Shown here: piece after piece, positions 17,948 to 27,157 of the stretch | How positions within the stretch are numbered: the stretch's first letter is position 1 | Layout of the letters: every line of letters begins with the position of its first letter | NCBI RefSeq assembly: GCF_900143095.1 | Contig: NZ_FRDA01000015.1 | Span: 75,839 to 139,838 of the forward strand | Length of the DNA stretch: 64,000 nucleotides | Direction of reading: 5' to 3' | Origin: Pseudomonas asturiensis | Lineage (GTDB): Bacteria; Pseudomonadota; Gammaproteobacteria; Pseudomonadales; Pseudomonadaceae | The notes under the pieces: generated by a model | Seen by the model: the letters and a program-made list of their open reading frames with translations, nothing else | Database searches by the model: none | What the model was told of the DNA's origin: nothing | Translations under genes and position numbers: made by a program

Positions 17948-18601
17948 ATGCAGACCTGGCGGGCGCACAGGCGACGTTCGTCAGGCGCGTTGCACAGGCT
18001 CGTGCGTGCTCTAGGCGCACCAGGTCTGTGGCTGTCGCTGGGATTGCTTTGTTCTTTCCTGGCGCAGGCTGCCGACATCCCCGAAATGCGGCTTTACCGG
18101 TACATCGATAATCGCGGCGTGACGGTCATCGATCGCTTGGGCGTACCTGCCGAGTACGTCGCCAAAGGCTATGAAGTGCTCAATGCCCGAGGTCGGGTGG
18201 TGCAGGTGATACCGCCTGCGCCCACCGCCGAGCAGATTCGTCAGGCCGAGGCCGACAAGGTTCAGGCCGACGCCAATGCGAAGTTGCTGAGCGTGTACAG
18301 CAGCGTTGCTGACGTGGATCGCGTCAAGGCACGCAAGCTGGCCGAGCTGGACACGCTCATCGGTGTCGCTCAAGGCAACCTGCAAGGGCTTGCCACTCAG
18401 CAGCGCAATTTGCTGGGGCAGGCGGGTGATCAGGAGCGTGCGGGGCGTCCGGTTCCGCAGGCAATCATCGAGCAGCTGGATGATGTACGTGATCAGCAGG
18501 CGCGCCTGCAGGGCGATATCGCGGGCTATCAGGCGGCACGGGCCAAGGCCGAAGCTGGTTTTGCCGAAGACCGCGTTCGTGTGCAGCAACTCACGCAGTA
18601 G
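17948..18601 (+). CDS. DUF4124 domain protein, exported
   Basis: The 217-residue protein has an N-terminal basic and hydrophobic signal (LWLSLGLLCSFLAQAADIP, cleavage near residue 42). A short DUF4124-type beta segment follows (MRLYRYIDNRGVTVIDRLGVPAEYVAKGYEVLN), then a charged, mostly helical C-terminal half (residues 95-217) likely to form a coiled coil. It is expected to act in the periplasm. The gene follows pyrE by 1 base and ends just before a strong terminator. Function unknown. Confidence 0.8.
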   Translation: MQTWRAHRRRSSGALHRLVRALGAPGLWLSLGLLCSFLAQAADIPEMRLYRYIDNRGVTVIDRLGVPAEYVAKGYEVLNARGRVVQVIPPAPTAEQIRQAEADKVQADANAKLLSVYSSVADVDRVKARKLAELDTLIGVAQGNLQGLATQQRNLLGQAGDQERAGRPVPQAIIEQLDDVRDQQARLQGDIAGYQAARAKAEAGFAEDRVRVQQLTQ

Positions 18602-18621
18602 TCCGTTCAAGTCGATGCCAT

Positions 18622-18660
18622 AAAAAAGGCCCTGTCAGCAGATGCTGGCAGGGCCTTTTT
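18622..18660. terminator. Rho-independent terminator, bidirectional
   Basis: AAAAAAGGCCCTGTCAGCA and TGCTGGCAGGGCCTTTTT form a long hairpin with A- and T-runs, between the convergent DUF4124 gene and argB. Confidence 0.92.
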
Positions 18661-18673
18661 GTCGTGCAGAGGA

Positions 18674-19579
18674 TCAGTGACGCTTGCGATTGCTGATCAG
18701 CGTGCCCACGCCAGTGTCGGTGAAGATTTCCAGCAACACGGCATTCGGAACGCGACCGTCGATGATGTGCGACGTGGTCACGCCACCTTGTACTGCTTCC
18801 AGCGCACATTTGATCTTGGGCAGCATGCCGCCGTAGATCGTGCCGTCGGCAATCAACGTGTTCACTTGCTCGGTGGTCAGGCCGGTCAGGACCTGGCCTT
18901 GCTTGTCCATCAAGCCGGCGATGTTGGTCAGCAGCATCAGTTTCTCGGCCTTGAGGGCTTCGGCTACCTTGCCGGCGACCAGATCGGCGTTGATGTTGTA
19001 CGACTCGCCGTCGGCGCCGACGCCGATAGGTGCGATGACCGGGATGAAATCACCCTTGACCAGCATGTTGAGCAGGTCGGTGTTGATACCCACCACCTCG
19101 CCCACATGACCGATGTCGATGATTTCAGGCTTGGTCATCTCTGGTGTCTGACGCGTGACGGTCAGCTTCTTCGCACGAATCAGCTCCGCGTCCTTGCCGG
19201 TCAGGCCGATGGCGCTGCCGCCATGGCGGTTGATCAGATTGACGATGTCCTTGTTGACCTGGCCACCCAGCACCATTTCCACAACGTCCATGGTCTGGGC
19301 ATCGGTGACGCGCATGCCGTCGATGAAGTGGCTTTCGATCGACAGGCGCTTGAGCAGATCACCGATCTGTGGCCCTCCACCATGGACAACCACCGGGTTG
19401 ATACCGACTGCTTTCATCAACACGATGTCGCGAGCGAAGCCGGTTTTCAGCTCTTCGCTCTCCATGGCGTTGCCGCCGTACTTGATAACCAGCGTCTTGC
19501 CGACGAAGCGGCGAATGTAAGGCAGCGCTTCGGAAAGGACCTTGGCTACATTAGAGGCGGCATCACGTTCGAGGGTCAT
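18674..19579 (-). CDS. argB: Acetylglutamate kinase
   Basis: The 301-residue protein phosphorylates N-acetyl-L-glutamate in arginine synthesis. It has the amino-acid kinase features KTLVIKYGGNAM, VVHGGGPQIGDLL and the C-terminal NINADLVAGKVAEALKAEKL segment. The N-terminal extension (TLERDAASNVAKVLSEALPYIRRF) is the helix found in arginine-sensitive hexameric enzymes. It begins 29 bases after the algC stop on the same strand, as in P. aeruginosa. Confidence 0.97.
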   Translation of the reverse strand: MTLERDAASNVAKVLSEALPYIRRFVGKTLVIKYGGNAMESEELKTGFARDIVLMKAVGINPVVVHGGGPQIGDLLKRLSIESHFIDGMRVTDAQTMDVVEMVLGGQVNKDIVNLINRHGGSAIGLTGKDAELIRAKKLTVTRQTPEMTKPEIIDIGHVGEVVGINTDLLNMLVKGDFIPVIAPIGVGADGESYNINADLVAGKVAEALKAEKLMLLTNIAGLMDKQGQVLTGLTTEQVNTLIADGTIYGGMLPKIKCALEAVQGGVTTSHIIDGRVPNAVLLEIFTDTGVGTLISNRKRH

Positions 19580-19608
19580 TCAGGGCTCCAGTCAAAAGGG
19601 GAAAGCAA

Positions 19609-22194
19609 TCAAAAAGGAAGATCGAGGTCCGGCGCAACTTTCTTGAGCTCGGCGTGGAACACGTCCTTGATGCGCTGCAACTCGGCCTCGGTTTCGGCTT
19701 CGAAGCGCAGCACCAGTACCGGCGTGGTATTGGACGCACGAACCAGGCCCCAGCCCTTCGGATAGTCTACGCGGACTCCGTCGATGCTGGTCAGTTTGGC
19801 GTCGCCCCACTGGGCATCTTTCTCAAGGGCTTCGATGATGCTGAACTTCGTGACGTCCGTCACCTTGATGTTGATCTCAGGGGTCGAAATGTCATTCGGG
19901 AAGGTTTCGAAGAGGTCTTCGGCCGAGGTCGATTCCTGGCTGAGAATTTCCAGCAGGCGTGCCGCGCTGTAGATGCCGTCGTCGAAACCGAACCAGCGTT
20001 CCTTGAAGAAGATGTGGCCGCTCATCTCGCCAGCGAGCAGGGCACCGCTTTTCTTCATCTCTTTCTTGATCAATGAGTGACCGGTTTTCCACATGACCGG
20101 ACGGCCGCCGTGTTCGCTGATCAGCGGCGTCAGGCGGCGTGTGCATTTCACGTCGAAAATGATGTCTGCGCCTGGATTGCGCTTCAGCACGTCAAGGGCG
20201 AACAGCATCAGCAGGCGATCCGGGTAGACCACGTTGCCCTTGTTGGTCACGACACCGACGCGGTCGCCGTCGCCGTCGAACGCCAGGCCCAGGTCGGCAC
20301 CGGTTTCGTTGACCTTGGCGATCAGGTCCTGAAGGTTTTCCAGCTTGCCCGGATCCGGGTGATGGTTCGGGAAGTTACCGTCGACCTCGGCAAACAGGGA
20401 GATCACTTCACAGCCCAGCGCTTCGATCAATTGCGGGGCGATCACGCCTGCCGCGCCGTTGCCGCAATCGACCACGACCTTGAGCTTGCGGGCCATGACG
20501 ATGTCGTCCTTGATCTGCTTGAAGTAGCGATCGAGGATGTCGACTTTGGTGATGCTGCCTTTTTGCGATGTCAGGTTGTTGGTCTTGATGCGCTCGTGCA
20601 GCGCCTGGATCTGCTCGTTGGCGAGGGTGTCGCCGGCGATCACGATCTTGAAGCCGTTGTAGTCTTTCGGGTTGTGGCTGCCGGTCAGCATGACGCCGGT
20701 CTTGCCCGCCAGCACGTTGGCTGCGTAATACAGCGCAGGTGTCGGCACCAGGCCAACGTCACTGACGTGGCAGCCGCTGTCGTGCAGGCCCTGGATCAAT
20801 TGTTCGACCAGCTCGGGGCCGGAAAGGCGGCCATCGCGGCCAACGCTGACATTGGGTTCGTTCTGCGCAAGGCTCTCGGAGCCAATGGCGCGGCCGATCC
20901 AGTAGGCGGTCTCAGCGCTGAGGGTGTCCCCGACCACGCCACGGATGTCGTAGGCGCGAAAAATGGTGTCAGGGAGTTTGGGTGCCACGGATGCTGGGCT
21001 GTTCATAGCGATGGGATGCTCCGATCTCAGGAAGTCCTGGTTTTCGTCGAGAAGGTCGATATCGAGAATATCGGTATCTTGAAACAGCGGATTTGTCCAA
21101 TCGGTGCCAGGAGCAGCGATAGGATTCGACGCGCTGCCTGTCGTCATAGGTGCGTCGTTTTCCTTGCTCGTGACCAGGGCGGAAGAGGCCTTGGGTTTAT
21201 CACGAAGCGAAACACGAGCCAGGGCCTGAGCCAGGCCACCAAGGGCCGGAAGGCTCAAACCGAACGGTTTGACGGCTTTTCCGCTCGAGAGTTCTTGAAG
21301 CAACTGATCAAGCTGACGAGCGTCAGCACAAATACGCTTCTGCAAGGCCCGCTCGTTGCGGTGCAGGCCCAGTAATACGCCCGCTGCAGCGATCACCAGG
21401 GCCAGTAATAAAAACAGGATCGAGGATGCTGTTTTTGACGTGGCCGCTGGCGAGAACTCCAGTTTCCAGCCGGGGTAGCCCGTGTCAAAGCTCTGCGGCT
21501 TGCCGCCTCCGGCTTCGCCGCGCTGCAGGAAAACCTGAGCGGGGCCGGTGCCGAACTGTTGACTCAAGACCACTTGCCCGGCATCGGCAGGCAGTGTCGG
21601 CAATGCATTGAGCAAGCGTTTGGGGTCGAACGCCAGCAGCAACGTGCCGCTGACGGGCTGGCTGGCATCGGCCCGTACGGGAGCGGCGCTGTAGATCAGC
21701 CAGCGTTCGCCGGTCTTGCGTGCCTCGGGTGCAACGGCTTCTGCGCGTGCTGCCTTGTTCAGCATGTCCAGTGTGGCGAACGTGACAGGCAGTGAGCCTG
21801 TCGGGTCGACATCGGTCATGCCCTTGGGGTTCAGACGTGCGCCTGCCAGGCCGTCCCAGCGTGTGAGATGGTCCTGCGCGGCCGCCAGTGCGGTGGCGTC
21901 GCTGTTTTGCAGGGCCTGGACCAGCGCTGCACTCGTCGCTGCCGCCTGAGTGTCGGCACTGATCTGTCCGAGCGCCAGGTTCACGGCCTGAGCCTGGCTG
22001 CTGCCCAGGGCCTGCGCAAGCCGACCTTGATCCTGCGGGTTATTGGCGACGCCCAGCCAGGCAACGGCCATGGCTGCTGCAAGGCCGATTGCGGCGGGAA
22101 CGAGCCCGGGAGAGAGTGCCTTTATGCTCGCAGCAGGCAGCGCAAAGGTGGCCGATACGGCTTGTTTTGAAGCACTGTGCTGACTGCCTTTCAA
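19609..22194 (-). CDS. algC: Phosphomannomutase/phosphoglucomutase AlgC with membrane-anchored N-terminal extension
   Basis: The 861-residue frame has two parts. Residues 1-396 carry a membrane helix (31-50), an extracytoplasmic region of about 200 residues, a second helix (258-277) and a charged linker. Residues 397-861 are the classical 465-residue AlgC: TIFRAYDIRGVVGDTL, the phosphoserine loop MLTGSHNPKDYNG (Ser110 of the short form), metal loop FDGDGDRVG and sugar loop GEMSGHIFF. AlgC interconverts mannose/glucose 1- and 6-phosphates for alginate, LPS and rhamnolipid synthesis. The internal ATG at 21006 would give the short form; which form is made cannot be decided here. dut lies upstream, argB downstream. 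Confidence 0.93.
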   Translation of the reverse strand: MKGSQHSASKQAVSATFALPAASIKALSPGLVPAAIGLAAAMAVAWLGVANNPQDQGRLAQALGSSQAQAVNLALGQISADTQAAATSAALVQALQNSDATALAAAQDHLTRWDGLAGARLNPKGMTDVDPTGSLPVTFATLDMLNKAARAEAVAPEARKTGERWLIYSAAPVRADASQPVSGTLLLAFDPKRLLNALPTLPADAGQVVLSQQFGTGPAQVFLQRGEAGGGKPQSFDTGYPGWKLEFSPAATSKTASSILFLLLALVIAAAGVLLGLHRNERALQKRICADARQLDQLLQELSSGKAVKPFGLSLPALGGLAQALARVSLRDKPKASSALVTSKENDAPMTTGSASNPIAAPGTDWTNPLFQDTDILDIDLLDENQDFLRSEHPIAMNSPASVAPKLPDTIFRAYDIRGVVGDTLSAETAYWIGRAIGSESLAQNEPNVSVGRDGRLSGPELVEQLIQGLHDSGCHVSDVGLVPTPALYYAANVLAGKTGVMLTGSHNPKDYNGFKIVIAGDTLANEQIQALHERIKTNNLTSQKGSITKVDILDRYFKQIKDDIVMARKLKVVVDCGNGAAGVIAPQLIEALGCEVISLFAEVDGNFPNHHPDPGKLENLQDLIAKVNETGADLGLAFDGDGDRVGVVTNKGNVVYPDRLLMLFALDVLKRNPGADIIFDVKCTRRLTPLISEHGGRPVMWKTGHSLIKKEMKKSGALLAGEMSGHIFFKERWFGFDDGIYSAARLLEILSQESTSAEDLFETFPNDISTPEINIKVTDVTKFSIIEALEKDAQWGDAKLTSIDGVRVDYPKGWGLVRASNTTPVLVLRFEAETEAELQRIKDVFHAELKKVAPDLDLPF

Positions 22195-22247
22195 CGACCT
22201 CTCCCCATGCCCATCTCAATGAGCCGATGCGACGTTTCAATTGGCGA

Positions 22248-22703
22248 TCAGTGACTGCCGGAATGCCCAAAGCCGCCTGCGCCGCGCTGGCTTTCATCGA
22301 ACGCTTCAACCAGTTCGAAGTGCGCCTGTACCACAGGCACCAGCACCAGTTGCGCGATGCGCTCGCCAACCGAGAGGTTGAATGCAGTCTGGCCACGGTT
22401 CCAGCAGGACACCATCAGCTCGCCCTGATAATCGGAGTCGATCAGGCCGACCAGATTGCCCAGTACGATGCCGTGTTTGTGGCCCAGGCCCGAGCGCGGC
22501 AGGATCAGGGCTGCAAGGCCGGGATCACCGATGTAGATCGACAGGCCTGTGGGGATCAGCAAGGTCTGGCCGGGCGCAAGCACGGTGTCTTCCTTGAGCA
22601 TGGCGCGCAGGTCCAGGCCGGCGGAACCGACAGTGGCATAGGTCGGAAGCGGAAATTCGTTGCCAATACGAGGGTCGAGGATCTTGGCTTGTAGAGCGTG
22701 CAT
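22248..22703 (-). CDS. dut: dUTP diphosphatase
   Basis: The 151-residue trimeric enzyme hydrolyses dUTP to dUMP. The conserved motifs are present: motif 1 AGLDLRA, motif 2 PRSGLGHKHG, motif 3 GLIDSDYQGEL, motif 4 GERIAQLV and the C-terminal P-loop-like RGAGGFGHSG. It starts 6 bases after the coaBC stop and is on the same strand, the order conserved in gammaproteobacteria. Confidence 0.97.
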   Translation of the reverse strand: MHALQAKILDPRIGNEFPLPTYATVGSAGLDLRAMLKEDTVLAPGQTLLIPTGLSIYIGDPGLAALILPRSGLGHKHGIVLGNLVGLIDSDYQGELMVSCWNRGQTAFNLSVGERIAQLVLVPVVQAHFELVEAFDESQRGAGGFGHSGSH

Positions 22704-22709
22704 GCGTGA

Positions 22710-23918
22710 TTAAACCTGATTCATACGGTCGGCGATAAAAGTGATCAGCTGGCGGGCAATCTTGGCCTTGCTGGTCTGGGCGAAGAGCGTCGGGTGCAAC
22801 GCTCGGTCGATCACGCTGCAGGCGTTCTCTTCGCTGTTGAAGCCAATGCTGGGATTGGCCACGTCATTGGCGACGATCAGGTCGAGGTTCTTATCCTTGA
22901 GCTTGCGTGCAGCGTAGTCGAGCAGGTGCTCGGTCTCGGCGGCGAAGCCGACACTGAACGGGCGATCCGGGCGGGTGGCGATGGTGGCGAGGATGTCCGG
23001 GTTGCGGACCATCTGCAGCAACAGGCCGTCACCGTTCGTAGGATCTTTCTTGAGTTTGTGAGGCGCGATGACTTCCGGGCGGTAATCCGCAACCGCAGCC
23101 GAAGCGATGAACAGGTCGCAGGGAATGGCTGCTTCGCACGCCGCCAGCATGTCGCGGGCACTGACCACATCGATGCGCGAAACGCGATCCGGCGTCGGCA
23201 GGTTGACGGGCCCGGTGATCAGCGTCACCCGCGCACCCGCTTCCACGGCCGCTTCGGCCAGGGCAAAACCCATTTTGCCGGAGCTGTGGTTGGTGATGTA
23301 ACGCACCGGGTCGATGTTTTCCTGGGTCGGGCCCGCCGTGATCAGCACGTGCTTGCCGGTCAGGCACAGGCGCTGGAAGCAATCCGCAGCGCACTGCGCC
23401 AGGTCATCGGCTTCGAGCATGCGCCCAAAACCCACGTCGCCGCAGGCCTGGCTGCCGGATGCCGGACCGAATACACGAAAGTCACGTTCTTCCAGCAAAC
23501 GGGTATTGGCCTGTACCGACGCATCGCGCCACATGGCCTGGTTCATCGCCGGGGCGATGGCGACGGTCGCGTCTGTGGCCAGCACGACGGTGGTCAGCAA
23601 GTCGTTGGCGATGCCTTGTGCCAGGCGGGCGATCAGGTCGGCCGTGGCGGGTGCGATCAGGATCAGGTCGGCCCATTTGGCCAGTTCGATATGCCCCATG
23701 GCCGCCTCGGCCGCCGGGTCGAGCAAGTCCAGGTGCACAGGGTGGCCGGAAAGGGCCTGCATGGTCAGGGGCGTGATGAATTCGGCCCCGCCTCGGGTCA
23801 TGACGACACGGACTTCCGCACCCTGGTCGCGCAAGCGGCGAACCAGCTCGGCGCTTTTGTAGGCTGCGATGCCGCCGCCGACGCCCAGAACGATGCGTTT
23901 TCGATACAGCCGCTGCAT
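22710..23918 (-). CDS. coaBC: Bifunctional phosphopantothenoylcysteine decarboxylase/synthase CoaBC
   Basis: The 402-residue protein makes 4'-phosphopantetheine precursors for coenzyme A. The N-terminal flavoprotein CoaC half includes VLGVGGGIAAYKSAELVRRL, the catalytic His in MGHIELAKWADLILIAPATA and PAMNQAMW. The C-terminal CoaB half includes ITAGPTQENIDPVRYITNHSSGKMG and the KLKK segment. The ATG at 23918 gives the usual MQRLYRKRI start; an in-frame ATG at 24020 would overlap the divergent radC promoter and adds unconserved residues. Confidence 0.96.
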   Translation of the reverse strand: MQRLYRKRIVLGVGGGIAAYKSAELVRRLRDQGAEVRVVMTRGGAEFITPLTMQALSGHPVHLDLLDPAAEAAMGHIELAKWADLILIAPATADLIARLAQGIANDLLTTVVLATDATVAIAPAMNQAMWRDASVQANTRLLEERDFRVFGPASGSQACGDVGFGRMLEADDLAQCAADCFQRLCLTGKHVLITAGPTQENIDPVRYITNHSSGKMGFALAEAAVEAGARVTLITGPVNLPTPDRVSRIDVVSARDMLAACEAAIPCDLFIASAAVADYRPEVIAPHKLKKDPTNGDGLLLQMVRNPDILATIATRPDRPFSVGFAAETEHLLDYAARKLKDKNLDLIVANDVANPSIGFNSEENACSVIDRALHPTLFAQTSKAKIARQLITFIADRMNQV

Positions 23919-24051
23919 AGGCCTGCCTTTTTGGTCAAGTGTTGACGCGACGGCCAGGACGCCTCCCCAGGCCAGATCGTCGCGCAAAAAAGATGGGCTA
24001 AGATAGCACAGCGACCGCACCGGAACAGGTGCTCAACCACAGGGAGGTGTT

Positions 24052-24726
24052 ATGAGTATTCGCAGTTGGCCCACGGCCGAACGCCCACGGGAACGTTTGT
24101 TGGCGTTGGGTGCGGGCAGTCTGTCCGACGCCGAGTTGCTGGCCATCTTTTTACGCACGGGTGTGGCCGGAAAAAGCGCTGTAGACCTTGCTCGTCATCT
24201 ATTGAATCAGTTTGGCGGCCTCAGACCGTTACTGGATGCGAATCTGCAGGATTTCACGGCGCAACTGGGCCTGGGACCCGCCAAGTTCGCTCAGTTACAG
24301 GCTGTCATGGAAATGGCGCGTCGACACATGGCCGAATCGGTGCGCCGTGATTCGGCGCTGGAAAATCCCCAGCAGGTTCGTAGCTACCTCAAGGCGTTAT
24401 TGCGTCATGAGCCGCATGAGGTGTTCGGCTGCCTGTTTCTGGATAACAAGCATCGGGTCATGACGTTCGAAGTGCTGTTTCGCGGCACGATCAACTCGGC
24501 GTACGTGCATCCCCGGCAGGTGGTAAAGCGTGCCATGGCCCACAATGCCGCCAGCCTGATCCTGTGCCACAACCACCCTTCGGGCATTACCGACCCCAGC
24601 CGTTCCGACATCGACCTGACCAAGCGCCTCAAGGAGGCCTTGCTGCTGATTGACGTTCAGGTCCTGGACCATGTGATCGTCGGGGATGGCGAGCCATTGT
24701 CGATGGTGGAGCGGGGGTTGATGTAG
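24052..24726 (+). CDS. radC: RadC family JAB-domain protein
   Basis: The 224-residue protein has a helix-hairpin-helix N-terminal part (RERLLALGAGSLSDAELLAIFLRTG) and a C-terminal JAB/MPN metal domain with the motif HNHPSGITDPSRSD and an upstream glutamate in FEVLFRGTINSAYVHPR. RadC was once linked to DNA repair but its role is unsettled. It is divergent from coaBC, as in E. coli and P. aeruginosa. AGGGAGG precedes the ATG. Confidence 0.95.
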   Translation: MSIRSWPTAERPRERLLALGAGSLSDAELLAIFLRTGVAGKSAVDLARHLLNQFGGLRPLLDANLQDFTAQLGLGPAKFAQLQAVMEMARRHMAESVRRDSALENPQQVRSYLKALLRHEPHEVFGCLFLDNKHRVMTFEVLFRGTINSAYVHPRQVVKRAMAHNAASLILCHNHPSGITDPSRSDIDLTKRLKEALLLIDVQVLDHVIVGDGEPLSMVERGLM

Positions 24727-24751
24727 AGCGTGTTGATCGTTACCACGCTCT
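24725..24751 (+). terminator. Hairpin after radC, possible terminator
   Basis: AGAGCGTG and CACGCTCT form a perfect 8-bp stem overlapping the radC stop. No T-run follows, so it could instead stabilise the transcript end. Confidence 0.4.
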
Positions 24752-24796
24752 GCGCCAAGTCTCTCGGACGATTTTCTTGAGTGCGCACACAACCTG

Positions 24797-24887
24797 GTGG
24801 GAGCGAGCTTGCTCGCGAAGGCTGTGTTCCAGAAGCTTCTTTTCTGGAAACTGTACCGGCCTATTCGTGAGCAAGCTCACTCCCACA
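24797..24887. repeat. Inverted REP pair (REP doublet)
   Basis: GTGGGAGCGAGCTTGCTCGC at the left and its near-complement GTGAGCAAGCTCACTCCCAC at the right face each other, with an inner hairpin (TTCCAGAAGC and TTTTCTGGAA) between them. Such doublets are common in Pseudomonas intergenic DNA and can fold into a long cruciform or protect mRNA ends. Confidence 0.8.
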
Positions 24888-24888
24888 G

Positions 24889-24913
24889 GTGCCTGCGTTT
24901 GCTCCGCAGGCAC
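24889..24913. repeat. Hairpin next to the REP doublet
   Basis: GTGCCTGC and GCAGGCAC form a perfect 8-bp stem around a 9-base loop. It lies between the REP doublet and the end of the ABC binding-protein gene and has no T-run. Confidence 0.4.
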
Positions 24914-24961
24914 GTATGTGACGTTGAGCGCCTAGCAGAGGCATGCTCAACGGCAAGCATG

Positions 24962-26548
24962 TTACTTCACCTGCACCTTGTAGAAATCCTGCCGCCCGAA
25001 CGGGCTGACCTGATAGCCCGTCACGTCCTTGCGCGTCAGTGCAGCGGCGGTCGGGTGGGCGAGGGGAATCCACAGGGCCTGCTGCTGGATCTGCGTCTGG
25101 GCCTGGTGGTAGAGCTTGCTGCGTGCGGCCTGATCGCTGGTGGATTTGCCGTCGCTGATCAGTGTGTCCAGGGTCTTGTCGCAGTAACGGGCGAAGTTGG
25201 TGCCCGATTGCACGGCAGCGCAGGAGAACTGAGGCGTCAGGAAGTTATCCGGGTCGCCATTGTCTCCGGCCCACCCCATGAACAGCAGGTCGTGCTCACC
25301 TGCCTTGGCGCGGCGAATCAGCTCGCCCCATTCGATGACCCTGATCTCTGCATCAATGCCGATCTGCTTCAGGTCGGCCTGCAGCAACTGAGCACCCAGG
25401 CTCGGGTTCGGGTTCAGCAGGCTGCCGGAGGGGCGTGTCCAGATCGTGGTCTTGAAACCGTCCTTCAGGCCAGCCTCGGCCAGCAGTGCCTTGGCTTTGG
25501 CAACGTCATGCGGGTAACCAGGCAGGTCCTTGGCGAAACTCCAGGTGTTGGGTGGATAAGGCCCGTTGGCGGTTTCTGCAGTGCCTTCGAACACGGCCTT
25601 GAGGTAATTGGCCTTGTCGAACGCAAGGTTCACGGCCTGACGCACCTGCGGTTTATCGAACGGCGGATGCTGGCTGTTGATGGCTACGAACGCGGTCATG
25701 AACGCTTCGGTCTTCTCGACCTTCAGTGAGGCATCCTTGCTGGCGGCCTGGATATCCAGTGGCTTGGGTGAAAGCGCAATCTGGCATTCGTTCTGGCGGA
25801 TCTTCTGCAGGCGCACGTTGGCGTCCGGGGTGATGGCGTAGATCAGGGTGTCGACGTCGGACTTGCCCGCGAAGTAGTCCTTGAACGCTTCGTAACGCAC
25901 CACGGCATCTTTCTGGAAGCGCTTGAACACGAACGGCCCGGTGCCAATGGGCTGGCTGTTGAGTTTTTCCGGCGTGCCTGCCTTGAGCAACTGCGCGGTG
26001 TACTCGGCCGAATAGATCGAGGCAAAGCCCATGCTCAGTGTCGCAAGGAACGTGGAGTCGGCGCGGTTCAGGGTGAACTTCACCGTGTGCGCGTCAGGCG
26101 CATCAATGCTCTTGATCAGCGCAGGCAGCTGCATGGACTGCGCATGCGGGAAGCCGCTCTGCGCGATCTTGTGCCACGGGTTCTGCGGGTCGAGCATGCG
26201 CTTGAAGCTGAACAGCACGTCGTCGGCCGTCAGTTCGCGAGTGGGCGTGAAGTAGTCAGTGGTATGAAACTTCACGCCCGAGCGCAGCGTAAAGGTATAG
26301 GTCAGGCCGTCGTCGGAGACCGTCCAGTGGTCAGCCAGGCTCGGTATCAGCTTGCCGCTCTGGGCATCAAAATCCACCAGGCGGTTCATCAGCACATCGG
26401 CCGACGCGTTGGTGGTGGTCAGGGAGTTGTATTGCACCACGTCGAAGCCTTCAGGGCTGGCTTCGGTGCAAACCGCCAGGCTCGCCGCCTGAGAGGCGAT
26501 GGGGAGCAACAGCGGGACGAGCAAAAAGGGGAGTGCAGCAAGGCGCAT
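24962..26548 (-). CDS. ABC transporter substrate-binding protein, family 5 (peptide-type)
   Basis: The 528-residue protein has a Sec signal (MRLAALPFLLVPLLLPIASQAAS) and the SBP_bac_5 fold found in DppA/OppA. The signature region YNSLTTTNASADVLMNRLVDFDAQSGKLIP and the long LRSGVKFH...FTPTRELTADDVLFSFKRML stretch are typical, as is the C-terminal FMGWAGDNGDPDNFLTPQFSC. It likely binds di- or oligopeptides in the periplasm. The ATG at 26548 is chosen because AGGA lies about 9 bases upstream and the signal starts there. No permease or ATPase gene is adjacent, so it must serve a system encoded elsewhere. Confidence 0.9.
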   Translation of the reverse strand: MRLAALPFLLVPLLLPIASQAASLAVCTEASPEGFDVVQYNSLTTTNASADVLMNRLVDFDAQSGKLIPSLADHWTVSDDGLTYTFTLRSGVKFHTTDYFTPTRELTADDVLFSFKRMLDPQNPWHKIAQSGFPHAQSMQLPALIKSIDAPDAHTVKFTLNRADSTFLATLSMGFASIYSAEYTAQLLKAGTPEKLNSQPIGTGPFVFKRFQKDAVVRYEAFKDYFAGKSDVDTLIYAITPDANVRLQKIRQNECQIALSPKPLDIQAASKDASLKVEKTEAFMTAFVAINSQHPPFDKPQVRQAVNLAFDKANYLKAVFEGTAETANGPYPPNTWSFAKDLPGYPHDVAKAKALLAEAGLKDGFKTTIWTRPSGSLLNPNPSLGAQLLQADLKQIGIDAEIRVIEWGELIRRAKAGEHDLLFMGWAGDNGDPDNFLTPQFSCAAVQSGTNFARYCDKTLDTLISDGKSTSDQAARSKLYHQAQTQIQQQALWIPLAHPTAAALTRKDVTGYQVSPFGRQDFYKVQVK

Positions 26549-26735
26549 GGCGAAATTCCTGTTCAGAAAGGGCCCCATCTGCCGGCGCAGTCTGGTGAGG
26601 GACTAACCCTAGACCATGTGCTGGCGCAGAACAATCGCCACGGAGCGACGAGCGGTCTTTTTGCCAGCACCCCGCGCATGGCTTGATTCAGCCGCCGCGC
26701 AAGGTCCGTTCATTTACTGTAGAGTGCATTGCCTG

Positions 26736-26764
26736 TTGTTGCGCGCAAGGCTTTCTGGTATAAA
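26736..26764 (+). promoter_or_regulatory. Candidate sigma-70 promoter for rpmB-rpmG
   Basis: TTGTTG and TATAAA are spaced by 17 bases, 149 bases before the rpmB start. A long leader follows. Confidence 0.5.
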
Positions 26765-26833
26765 GCAGCGCTCTTTTCTAGGGGCCCGGTTCCTTCACTG
26801 TAGGTGTAGCCGGTAAGACCCTTAAAGAAACGC

Positions 26834-26889
26834 GGCGCCTGGCGCCAAATGACTGAGAGATTAAGCGGCCAACCCATGCCGGGTTGGGC
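26834..26889 (+). promoter_or_regulatory. Structured 5' leader of rpmB-rpmG
   Basis: The leader contains a GC-rich inverted repeat (GGCGCCTGGCGCC, 26834-26846) and a hairpin with arms CCAACCC and GGGTTGG (26869-26875 and 26881-26887). It ends about 24 bases before rpmB. Ribosomal protein operons are often autoregulated through leader structures; that role here is inference. Confidence 0.35.
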
Positions 26890-26912
26890 ATGTGGTTTTA
26901 GAGGGCTGAGGC

Positions 26913-27146
26913 ATGTCGAGAGTCTGTCAAGTTACCGGTAAGGGTCCGGTAACCGGGAATAACATTTCCCACGCAAACAACAAAACCCGTCGTCGTTTCC
27001 TGCCAAACCTGCAGCATCACCGCTTCTGGGTTGAAGGCGAGAAGCGTTTTGTTCGTCTGCGCGTATCTGCTAAAGGCATGCGTATCATCGACAAGCGTGG
27101 CATTGAAGTTGTGCTCGCTGAACTGCGTCGCGACGGCAAAATTTAA
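26913..27146 (+). CDS. rpmB: 50S ribosomal protein L28
   Basis: The 77-residue basic protein starts [20 protein letters not shown] and continues with [17 protein letters not shown] and [17 protein letters not shown], the conserved L28 sequence. It is a large-subunit protein. rpmG follows after 11 bases, the normal order. Confidence 0.98.
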
Positions 27147-27157
27147 GGGAGAGAATC

